A DNA stretch of 64,000 nt from an uncultured Clostridia bacterium. Lineage in GTDB: Bacteria > Bacillota > Clostridia > Christensenellales > Aristaeellaceae. The notes under the pieces were generated by a model. It was not told the DNA's origin. It saw nothing but the letters and a program-made list of their open reading frames with translations, and searched no databases. The first letter of the stretch is position 1; each line of letters starts with the position of its first letter. A program made the position numbers and the translations under genes. This document shows positions 57,878 through 64,000 of this stretch, one piece after another. Location of the stretch: the NCBI GenBank assembly GCA_934670175.1, contig CAKUOX010000003.1, forward strand, positions 10,383-74,382. Direction: 5' to 3'.

Positions 57878-58918
57878 TTATTCAACCTCGGTGATCTTCG
57901 CGTAGGGGATACGGACAGAGTAGCCGTCCTCAGCGTAGGTGTAATCGGTGCCTTCCAGCCAGGAACCGGTCTGCAGATAGTTGACTGCGATCGCGACGTT
58001 GGCATAGCCCATGGCGTCGCCGTCCTGCTTAACGGTAGCGGTCATCTTGCCAGCCTTGATGGCTTCCAGAGCGGAGTCGGTAGCGTCAACGCCGATAACC
58101 ACGATGGAAGGATCGCCTTCATTGCCGGTGTTGTAGCCAAAGGCGTTCATGGCGGCGACGACGCCGGTGCCCATGTCGTCATTGTTTACGAACACAACTT
58201 CAACCTTGCCATCGGTCGCGGTCCAGGTGGGAGTCATCTTCTCCTGAGCCTGAGCGGTATCCCAGTTGGCCACGATCACGTACTCGTCCAGCGCGGGCTC
58301 GAGCGGCACACCCATCTCAACTGCGGTGGATTCGGAGTACTGGGTACGGGCAATCGCTTCGGGGTTGTTGGGCTCGCCTTCGAACTCAACGAACTGCAGC
58401 TTGCCGTCGCCGTTCAGGTCGATGGAGGGATCGGCCTCCCACAGCTCGGCCAGGATTTCGCCCTGCATCACGCCCGCTTCGGACGGGGTGGTGCCGATGA
58501 AGATGGAGCCAGAGTCCACGATGACGGACTGCACGGTTTCCTCAGAGGGCTCCTTGTTGTAGAACAGGAAGGGGATGCCCGCTTCGGTGAACATGTCGAC
58601 CAGCTGCTGACCGGAAGCAACTTCCGCCAGGTTGATGATCACGAAGTCCGGCTTTTCGCCGACCAGCATGGTGGCCTGCTCGACCTGCTTGGCCATATCG
58701 TCAGCCGCATCGTACATGGTCAGGGTGATCTTGACATTGCCTTCAGCGTTGATCTCTTCAACGGCGTCGTTCATAGCCTGGCGCACGGAAGATCCGTAGG
58801 TATCGTCATACTTCCAGATCAGAGCGCGAATGTCGTATTCGGCAACTTCCTCGGCGAAAGCGCCGACCATGGACAGAGCCAGCACCAGTGCCAGCAGAGC
58901 TACCAGGATTTTCTTCAT
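57878..58918 (-). CDS. mglB: Galactose/glucose-type ABC substrate-binding protein MglB
   Basis: 346 residues. Signal peptide 1-22 (ending GAFAEE). Type I sugar-binding fold: ALIWKYDDTYGSSVRQAM, DFVIINLAEVASGQQLV, FLFYNKEPSEE, VFVNNDDMGTGVVAAM and VVIGVDATDSALEAI. The loop DLNGDGKLQFVE is an EF-hand-like calcium site, characteristic of the galactose/glucose-binding MglB group. GAGGAGG precedes the ATG. First gene of the mgl operon. Confidence 0.94.
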   Translation of the reverse strand: MKKILVALLALVLALSMVGAFAEEVAEYDIRALIWKYDDTYGSSVRQAMNDAVEEINAEGNVKITLTMYDAADDMAKQVEQATMLVGEKPDFVIINLAEVASGQQLVDMFTEAGIPFLFYNKEPSEETVQSVIVDSGSIFIGTTPSEAGVMQGEILAELWEADPSIDLNGDGKLQFVEFEGEPNNPEAIARTQYSESTAVEMGVPLEPALDEYVIVANWDTAQAQEKMTPTWTATDGKVEVVFVNNDDMGTGVVAAMNAFGYNTGNEGDPSIVVIGVDATDSALEAIKAGKMTATVKQDGDAMGYANVAIAVNYLQTGSWLEGTDYTYAEDGYSVRIPYAKITEVE

Positions 58919-59072
58919 AGTTGGTTCCTCCTCGTTTTTTTGTTATTCCAGGGGCCTAAGCCGCCGTATAACCGAAAAAAATTGTCAGGTCACTTTTTTT
59001 GCATTTGTACCGCTGAAAAACCACGCAATACAAATGTCCGTCCCAGTTTACCTACGTTTCATGTACGCATTT

Positions 59073-59101
59073 ATTTTACATCAAAGTAGATTCACTGTCA
59101 A
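59073..59101 (-). promoter_or_regulatory. mgl operon promoter
   Basis: TTGACA (59101-59096), 17-base spacer, TAAAAT (59078-59073). The leader of about 150 bases contains an 8-bp dyad CATTTGTA (59002-59009) / TACAAATG (59029-59036), perhaps a hairpin or an operator. Confidence 0.85.
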
Positions 59102-59162
59102 GCCAGCAAAACTCAATCGGAAAATTTTCGCTGTTTGAACATAAAATTCCGTCCGTTTTGTG

Positions 59163-60668
59163 CTATTCTCCGTCGGCGTACACGCTGCGCGCTGCTTCGT
59201 ACATCCGCTTGTACTGCGCGTACTTTTCATCGTACCGGTCGCGATACTTCGGATCCGGCTCCACGCAGCCCGTCTTGCGCACCAGCGAGGCAACGCCCTC
59301 CTCAAAGCTGGCGAACTGACCTGCGGCCTTGCCGCACAGCACCACCATGCCCACCGTGCCGCCCTGGCTGGTGTTGAGCATGTAAATGGGCTTCTGGAAG
59401 ATGTCCGCCTTGATGCGCAGCGCCTCGGGCGAAGCGCCGCCGCCCACCGCCGTGAGCGCGTCGAACTTCATGCCAAAGCGGCTCAGCAGCTCCAGGTTAT
59501 AGCGCATTTCGTAATTGTTGCCTTCGATAATGGCGCGGTAGAGATCCATCTTGCTGCTGGCCAGCGTCAGCCCCATCACCGCACCCTTTGCGCCGGAATC
59601 CATATACGGCGTGCCGGTGCCCGCCAGATGCGGCAAAAACAGCAGCGGCGACGGCGCATCGCTGAGCGACTTGTTCAGCTCGGCATATGTGTTCTTCCCC
59701 GCCGCATCGCACTTTGCGCGCAGCTCGCGCTCAAAGGTATCGCGATACCACTTCAGCGCCGCGCCTGCGGTATTGCTGAAGATCAGCGCCAGATATTTGC
59801 CCGGAACCGCATACGGCTCGGCGCAGATATTGTAGCGGAACATGCCCGCGAAATCGACGTTTTCATCGGGCAGCACGGCGCTGATGCACTCCGCAGAGCC
59901 GATGCCGTCCGCCATGTCTCCGGAGCGCAGCGAGCCGGAGCCCAGCGCCGCGGCAATCTGATCGTGCACGCCGGATACGATGATGGGATCACCCTTGATG
60001 CCCAGCTCCCGTGCCACGGAGGGCAGGATGCGGCCAACGGGCGCGCCCGCCGGCACGAATTTGGGCATGGCGGAACGCGCGATGCCGAAGGTGTCCAGCG
60101 TATCGTAATCCCAGTCCATCCTCAGGCGGTTGAACATCAGCATGCGCGAAGCCAGCGAGCCGTCCGCCGCCGCCTCGCCGGAGAGCATGTAGGCGATATA
60201 GGAGCTGTACGGCAGCAGCTTCTTCGTTTTTTCCAGTATTTGCGGCGCGTTGCGCTGCACCCACATCAGCTTTGGCAGCGTGTACATAAAGTTTACCGGC
60301 ATGCCCGTGCGATATTGGAAATCGTCCAGATCCACCTTTGAGCGCAGCTCGGGCAGGCTCTCGGTACCGCGGACGTCCGTGTAGAAGATCGAATCGCACA
60401 CGGGCTTGCCGTCCGCGTCCAGAAAGACCACCGCTTCGCCGAACGACGCCGCAGCGATCGCCTCAATGGGCTTGCCATACTGCGCGGCGGCCTCGCTCAG
60501 CGCGCGCTTGACGGCGCTCCACACCCGGTCGGGGTTCATGGTGACGTAGCCGGGCTTGGGAAATTCCAGATCATATTCATGGTAGATGCTCAGCACGATC
60601 TTGCCGGACTGCTCAATGACCGTCGCCTTACTGCCGGTCGTGCCGACATCGATTCCGATATAAGCCAT
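59163..60668 (-). CDS. FGGY-family carbohydrate kinase (xylulokinase-like)
   Basis: 501 residues. N-terminal ATPase signature YIGIDVGTTGSKATVIE; middle motif with the catalytic Asp in VSGVHDQIAAALGSGSL; C-terminal FGGY signature region MDLYRAIIEGNNYEMRYNLELL with TAVGGGASPEALRIKADIF. It phosphorylates a ketose or related sugar in the cytoplasm. ATG 60668 has CGGAGGAGG upstream. It follows the FucI-like isomerase gene by 76 bases, so the pair should isomerise then phosphorylate a sugar, possibly one entering via the mgl-type importer downstream. The actual sugar is not determined. Confidence 0.93.
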   Translation of the reverse strand: MAYIGIDVGTTGSKATVIEQSGKIVLSIYHEYDLEFPKPGYVTMNPDRVWSAVKRALSEAAAQYGKPIEAIAAASFGEAVVFLDADGKPVCDSIFYTDVRGTESLPELRSKVDLDDFQYRTGMPVNFMYTLPKLMWVQRNAPQILEKTKKLLPYSSYIAYMLSGEAAADGSLASRMLMFNRLRMDWDYDTLDTFGIARSAMPKFVPAGAPVGRILPSVARELGIKGDPIIVSGVHDQIAAALGSGSLRSGDMADGIGSAECISAVLPDENVDFAGMFRYNICAEPYAVPGKYLALIFSNTAGAALKWYRDTFERELRAKCDAAGKNTYAELNKSLSDAPSPLLFLPHLAGTGTPYMDSGAKGAVMGLTLASSKMDLYRAIIEGNNYEMRYNLELLSRFGMKFDALTAVGGGASPEALRIKADIFQKPIYMLNTSQGGTVGMVVLCGKAAGQFASFEEGVASLVRKTGCVEPDPKYRDRYDEKYAQYKRMYEAARSVYADGE

Positions 60669-60744
60669 GCGCTTCCTCCTCCGCTTGGGGTCATCTGCGC
60701 TCCGCCGCAAACAGATACGACGGAGCGCAGGATAAAATCGTCTA

Positions 60745-62136
60745 TTACAGCTTGATGCGCTTGTAGCCCAGATACTTGCTCAGCGCCTCTTCCACCGCGC
60801 GCACATGGTCGCCGGGGGTAATGATGGCGTGATGGCGGAATCCCTCGTTCTGCATGGAGAAGAGCTTATCCTGAAGGTTGTCCATCTTCACCACGCCGGG
60901 CGTACCGAAGAAGCCGGCCTCGATGGGATCATCGGTGATCTCCGCGCGCTCAACGAAGTAATGCACTTCCCCATTCTCCGTGCGCATGCCGGAAATGGTG
61001 ATCACACCGGGCTTGATGTGGCCCACATTCACGCCCCAGGAGCAGTTTTCGCCTTGCGTCTTGGTGAACATCAGGTGCTCCTCGATGTGGCCGGGCTTGA
61101 CCATCAGCTCCACCGGCAGCGGGCCGCAGTGGAACAGCACGGCCTTGTCCGGATCGGTGCCGTAGTTGTTGTTGATGTCCAGGCAGCCGGTCGGCTCGCC
61201 GGAGGCCGCGTTCAGCGCCATTGCCGCCAGCGCATTGGAGGCATCGGTCTCACAGGCCGTAGGCACGCCCAGGGAATTGAAGATACCCAGCAGTGCGCAG
61301 GGCGCGATGTGCAGCAGATGCTGCAGCTCGCTCCAGCAGCGGATGGAGATCGCGTCCAGATGATTATCGTCCACAAACGCCTTCATCGCGGCGCCAAGGC
61401 GCGAAAGGTTCTCCAGCGCATAGGGTGCGGCGTCGGAATAATCACCCGTCGCCAGCAGCCGCTCGCGGAACAGCTTCGCGTCTGCGCAGTCCGCGCTGAT
61501 CTCGTTGTACTTTTCCATGACCATCGTCAGGTCGTAAGATTCGACGTCGCAGCCGACGTTCTCCATAGCGCCCTCATCGTAACGCACGGACTTGAACGCC
61601 GTGGTGCGCGCGCCGAACACGCCCAGGCGCATATAGCGCATGCGGCGCACGACGCTGCAGATCTCGGCAAATTCCTTCAATTCCTTCTCAAAGTCCGCGC
61701 TCAGCGGATGCATCACGAAGGGCTTGCCGGAGGTGAATTTGAAGCCCATCTGCTTAAACACGGCGCACAGGCCGAGCTTGCCGCAGAAGGCGTCGCGGCG
61801 ATTGGCAAAATCCATCTTGCCGATCTCATCCGGATACGCCTGGAGCAGCACCGGCACATTCACATCGCGCAGCGCGGCCTTGATACCGTTTTCATCGCCG
61901 AAATTCGGCAGCGAAATGATCACGCCGTCGTACTCGCCGTGATGCTCCTCGAGAAAATCATGATAAACCATGCCTTCCTGCGTAGTTTCGACTGCGCCGT
62001 ACTTTACCCTGTCCTTTTCGATCTCGAGCAGCTCTACGCCCGCCCGGGCGGCCGCCTGACGCATTTCATCATAAGCGGATTCGATGACAGAGCTGGGGAA
62101 AAAACCACGATTGGCAACCAGAAGTGCAAGTTTCAT
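60745..62136 (-). CDS. L-fucose/L-arabinose isomerase family protein
   Basis: 463 residues. Fits the FucI/AraA-like group: ALLVANRGFFPSSVIESAYDEM at the start, DGVIISLPNFGDENGIKAAL, LLQAYPDE (domain of the substrate-facing loop), RCWSELQHLL, PTACETDASNALAAMAL, and GCLDINNNYGTDPDKAVLFHCGP near the metal site (Glu, Asp, His). Converts an aldose to a ketose, with Mn as usual metal. First gene of the kinase operon with promoter and a dyad operator candidate upstream; GGAGG precedes the ATG. Confidence 0.9.
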   Translation of the reverse strand: MKLALLVANRGFFPSSVIESAYDEMRQAAARAGVELLEIEKDRVKYGAVETTQEGMVYHDFLEEHHGEYDGVIISLPNFGDENGIKAALRDVNVPVLLQAYPDEIGKMDFANRRDAFCGKLGLCAVFKQMGFKFTSGKPFVMHPLSADFEKELKEFAEICSVVRRMRYMRLGVFGARTTAFKSVRYDEGAMENVGCDVESYDLTMVMEKYNEISADCADAKLFRERLLATGDYSDAAPYALENLSRLGAAMKAFVDDNHLDAISIRCWSELQHLLHIAPCALLGIFNSLGVPTACETDASNALAAMALNAASGEPTGCLDINNNYGTDPDKAVLFHCGPLPVELMVKPGHIEEHLMFTKTQGENCSWGVNVGHIKPGVITISGMRTENGEVHYFVERAEITDDPIEAGFFGTPGVVKMDNLQDKLFSMQNEGFRHHAIITPGDHVRAVEEALSKYLGYKRIKL

Positions 62137-62160
62137 AACAGTTCATCCTCCAAAACAGTC

Positions 62161-62188
62161 GATAATCTAATGTACATAGTACGTTATC
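62161..62188. promoter_or_regulatory. Operator-like imperfect palindrome in the isomerase leader
   Basis: GATAA...TTATC outer arms with GTAC-ata-GTAC near the centre (62161-62188), just downstream of the -10. A LacI- or ROK-type repressor could bind here. Confidence 0.5.
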
Positions 62189-62195
62189 TATATTA

Positions 62196-62224
62196 ATAAT
62201 AGCACATTTGCGACGGTTTGGCAA
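62196..62224 (-). promoter_or_regulatory. Promoter of the isomerase-kinase operon
   Basis: TTGCCA (62224-62219), 17-base spacer, TATTAT (62201-62196) on the minus strand. Confidence 0.76.
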
Positions 62225-62331
62225 TCGTTTTCCTTGGAAGAATGGCCACGAAATCGATGCTTCCATTAAAAGCGTGCCAGAAATTCTTCTGCGGCGTACA
62301 TAATACGCGCTTTGTCTGTCGAAAAAAAACC

Positions 62332-62443
62332 AGGAGAGCTCGAGAGGATCGAAATCCTCTCGAAACTCCAATCGTGCCCAGCGGCGTGTACGGTGGGCGC
62401 GGAACGATTTTCGCGGCGGAAAATCCCATTTTCCAGAGCAAAA
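62332..62443. repeat. Dispersed 112-bp repeat, copy A
   Basis: From AGGAGAGCTCGAGAGG to CCAGAGCAAAA. Matches copy B (63889-64000) along its whole length with scattered substitutions. Contains hairpin CGAGAGGAT-cga-AATCCTCTCG and the constant block CAATCGTGCCCAGCGGCGTG. No protein is supported on either strand. Flanking 62225-62633 is otherwise gene-free: it includes a second short repeat (62297-62320 resembles 62571-62594) and the hairpin at 62542-62566. Confidence 0.85.
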
Positions 62444-62541
62444 ATCGTTTCATTGCAGTTTTTGCGCCCGAAAATCTGAAGGATTTTAGCAAAAACTGGT
62501 GAGGGTGGCAGTGGCGGGGGAGCTTCTTCCCCGTCCACCAG

Positions 62542-62566
62542 GCTTGTCAAAATCTTTTTGACAAGC
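62542..62566. terminator. Hairpin in the intergenic repeat region
   Basis: GCTTGTCAAAA (62542-62552) / TTTTGACAAGC (62556-62566), 3-base loop, 11-bp perfect stem with no following T tract; terminator role uncertain. Confidence 0.4.
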
Positions 62567-62633
62567 TGACGCGCATAATGCGCGCTTTGTCTGCGCAAGC
62601 TATCCCCGACCGACCGGCAGGGAGTTGAAATTC

Positions 62634-62840
62634 ATGCAAAATCAGAATTCTACGCTTCAGGCCAAAAGCCTGACCATACTGGGCGACCAGATGCAGCACG
62701 AATACGTTGCCTGCAAAAAGTCTGAGTTCTACGCCAAAAACTTCTCCGATCCTCAGCTTCAGACGATCGCGAATCAGCTGGCAAGCGACCATCGCCAGCG
62801 TTTCAACCGGCTGCTGAATTACCTCAACAGCCACGCCTGA
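62634..62840 (+). CDS. Small spore-coat-associated-type protein
   Basis: 68 residues, no membrane segment, predicted helical (LQAKSLTILGDQMQHEYVACKK, DPQLQTIANQLASDHRQRFNRLL). It resembles the short helical partners often encoded directly before CotF-type genes. ATG 62634 follows AGGGAG by 9 bases. The CotF-like gene starts 34 bases later. Function not proven. Confidence 0.72.
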   Translation: MQNQNSTLQAKSLTILGDQMQHEYVACKKSEFYAKNFSDPQLQTIANQLASDHRQRFNRLLNYLNSHA

Positions 62841-62874
62841 TTCAAAAACGAGCACAGAGCAAGGGGGCAAAAAC

Positions 62875-63165
62875 ATGAACGACTGTTCCAACGGAAGCTG
62901 CACCTTCACCGATCAGGACCGTATGGAAGACCTGCTCGCGCAGGAAAAGTACCTGATCGACGGCTACGCGACCTTTATTCCCGAGGCATCCTGTCCCGAG
63001 CTCAGAAACGTTCTGAGTGACAACCTGAACGGCTGCTTCAACGACCAGTATACCGTTTACGACAAGATGAGCAACCTTGGATGGTATCCTACCAAGAATG
63101 CGCCCCAGGCGGAAATTGATGAAGCAAAGCAGAAATTTTCGCAGCTTGGGCAGCAGCTGGGATAG
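62875..63165 (+). CDS. CotF-family spore coat protein
   Basis: 96 residues. Matches the Coat_F pattern of clostridia: TDQDRMEDLLAQEKYLIDGY, EASCPELRNVLSDNL, VYDKMSNLGWYPTKNAPQAEID, a ferritin-like helical hairpin in form. AAGGGGG precedes the ATG. It supports an endospore-forming lineage. A sigma-A promoter was not recognised upstream, as expected if sporulation sigma factors drive it. Confidence 0.87.
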   Translation: MNDCSNGSCTFTDQDRMEDLLAQEKYLIDGYATFIPEASCPELRNVLSDNLNGCFNDQYTVYDKMSNLGWYPTKNAPQAEIDEAKQKFSQLGQQLG

Positions 63166-63221
63166 GGCTTTGGGCATCCGGGATTGAACCCGGTTCAAAT
63201 ATAATTTGGTCGGTCGGTCAG

Positions 63222-63247
63222 GGGCTCGGAGCTTTCCGAGCCCTTTT
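63222..63247 (+). terminator. Terminator after the coat genes
   Basis: GGGCTCGGA (63222-63230), loop GCTT, TCCGAGCCC (63235-63243), then TTTT. A weaker hairpin CCGGG/CCCGG lies just before (63178-63193). Confidence 0.88.
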
Positions 63248-63353
63248 ATATTTCAAATCTCCCTGCGATCCGCGGTATCTCTGAAATTTTAGCAAAAATG
63301 CGTCAATGATCGATAATAGTTGCCGCAATGAAGTAGATTATGCGGCCGGTTTA

Positions 63354-63362
63354 TGCTATAAT
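63354..63362 (+). promoter_or_regulatory. Extended -10 promoter of mscL
   Basis: TG-C-TATAAT with TATAAT at 63357-63362; no convincing -35. Confidence 0.62.
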
Positions 63363-63400
63363 AGGCGCAGCGACATATTATACGGATGGGAGTTGCGCTT

Positions 63401-63814
63401 ATGTCTAAACTGATTAAGGAATTCAAGGAATTCGCATTCAAGGGCAACGTCATTGACATGGCCGTCGGCGTGGTCATCGGCTCCGCGTTCACCGGCATCG
63501 TCACCAGCGTGGTCAACGATCTCTTCACGCCGCTGATCGCCAAGATCACCGGCAGCGTGGACTTTTCCGCGCTGGTCATCCCGCTTGGCGAGGGCGCGGA
63601 CGTACCCACGATCAACGTGGGCAGCTTCATTCAGACCGTCATCAATTTCTTTCTGGTCGCCATCTGCATCTTTGCATTTGTGAAGTTCGTCAACCGCCTG
63701 CGCCGCCCGAAGGAAGTGGCCGCGCCGAAGCCCGCACGCCTGTGCCCCTATTGCCGCAGTGAGATCGCCGACGATGCGACCCGCTGCCCGCACTGCACCT
63801 CGCAGCTGGATTGA
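63401..63814 (+). CDS. mscL: Large-conductance mechanosensitive channel with C-terminal zinc ribbon
   Basis: 137 residues. MscL core: KEFKEFAFKGNVIDMAVGVVIGSAFTGIVTSVVNDL-type first helix, then a short periplasmic loop and the second helix (FIQTVINFFLVAICIFAFVKFVNRL). The usual cytoplasmic helix is followed by a zinc ribbon, LCPYCRSEIADDATRCPHC, with two C-x2-C pairs. The channel opens on hypo-osmotic stress. ATG 63401 has GGGAG 8 bases upstream. The ribbon is an addition to the standard family, facing the cytoplasm. Confidence 0.95.
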   Translation: MSKLIKEFKEFAFKGNVIDMAVGVVIGSAFTGIVTSVVNDLFTPLIAKITGSVDFSALVIPLGEGADVPTINVGSFIQTVINFFLVAICIFAFVKFVNRLRRPKEVAAPKPARLCPYCRSEIADDATRCPHCTSQLD

Positions 63815-63839
63815 GTAAGGACGTTCCATTTTCATGCAA

Positions 63840-63877
63840 AGCGCGGCTGTGCCGGTCAACACCGGTGCAGCCGCGCT
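63840..63877 (+). terminator. Long hairpin after mscL
   Basis: 17-bp stem (63840-63856 / 63861-63877) with two G-U pairs and a CAAC loop. The following tract is weak in T. It leads directly into repeat copy B. Confidence 0.7.
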
Positions 63878-63888
63878 CAGTCTGTTGA

Positions 63889-64000
63889 AGGAGAGCTCGA
63901 GAGAGGCAAAGACCTCTCGAACCTCCAATCGTGCCCAGCGGCGTGTACGGTGGGCACGGGGCGATTTTTGCGGCAGAAAATCCTATTTTCCAGAGCAAAA
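63889..64000. repeat. Dispersed 112-bp repeat, copy B (reaches window end)
   Basis: Same orientation and order as copy A (62332-62443). The hairpin loop region differs (CGAGAGAGG ... CCTCTCG) but still pairs. The repeat may continue beyond base 64000. Confidence 0.83.

Noticed and set aside
62193..62598. Overlapping small open frames in the intergenic repeat region (and again at 63690-63998)
   Set aside because: They arise from the 112-bp repeat, lack ribosome sites and recur only because the DNA is repeated.
63178..63193. CCGGGATTGAACCCGG motif resembling a tRNA T-arm
   Set aside because: No cloverleaf can be built around it; it is a small hairpin after the coat gene.

Overview
The window looks like chromosomal DNA from an anaerobic, probably spore-forming member of the Clostridia (Bacillota). 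The evidence is acetyl-CoA synthase plus a corrinoid-protein reductive activator, a CotF-type spore coat protein, a TIGR04086 membrane protein, DUF4317 and DUF1540 proteins, an infC-rpmI-rplT operon with a leader, and consistent sigma-A promoters (TTGACA-17-TATAAT type). Most of it is GC-rich with strong GC3 bias, so long antisense open frames occur. Roughly 1-11.4 kb looks less GC-rich. A gut Christensenellales-like lineage is a guess only.

Layout. (1) 1-11.4 kb: an RbsABC-type sugar importer operon headed by a creatinase-like M24 protein. It is followed by a three-component sensor (anchored binding protein, YesM-type kinase, YesN-type regulator cut by the window edge), and a second creatinase-like protein is divergent. 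(2) 11.4-23.2 kb: an unassigned structured RNA with its own promoter and terminator just downstream of glmS, a class A PBP, TIGR04086, uvrB with a hairpin over its Shine-Dalgarno, uvrA, and a TPEP-repeat membrane protein. (3) 23.2-23.7 kb: a gene-poor, possibly mobile segment bracketed by two identical palindromes. (4) 23.7-27.3 kb: NagB-like, Gfo/Idh/MocA and ROK regulator genes. (5) 27.3-32.0 kb: a cobalamin-riboswitch operon for the lower-ligand end of B12 synthesis (TIM-barrel protein, cobT, cobU, cobS, a second CobU-like protein, cobC). (6) 32.0-39.4 kb: small Cys-rich protein, GreA-like factor, DUF4317, then acsB, a stand-alone 2Fe-2S protein, a RACo-type activator and DUF3786. (7) 39.4-47.9 kb: BY-kinase regulatory trio, diguanylate cyclase, DUF1540, S41 protease, PucR regulator, and the IF3/L35/L20 operon with an ATT start for infC. 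(8) 47.9-54.1 kb: a zinc-type ABC importer with its Fur-family regulator and a clear operator; PadR, a HAAS membrane protein and two SDR genes. (9) 54.1-62.2 kb: an mglBAC galactose-type importer and an FGGY kinase/FucI-like isomerase pair. (10) 62.2-64.0 kb: a dispersed 112-bp repeat (two copies), two small spore-coat-type genes and mscL with a zinc ribbon.

How they connect. Corrinoid tailoring (5) plausibly supplies the cofactor that the activator next to acetyl-CoA synthase (6) keeps reduced, but CO dehydrogenase, the corrinoid protein and methyltransferase genes are not in the window. Regions 1, 4 and 9 are separate carbohydrate or small-molecule uptake modules, each with its own regulator or operator candidates. 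No tRNA, rRNA, CRISPR array or intact transposase gene was found.
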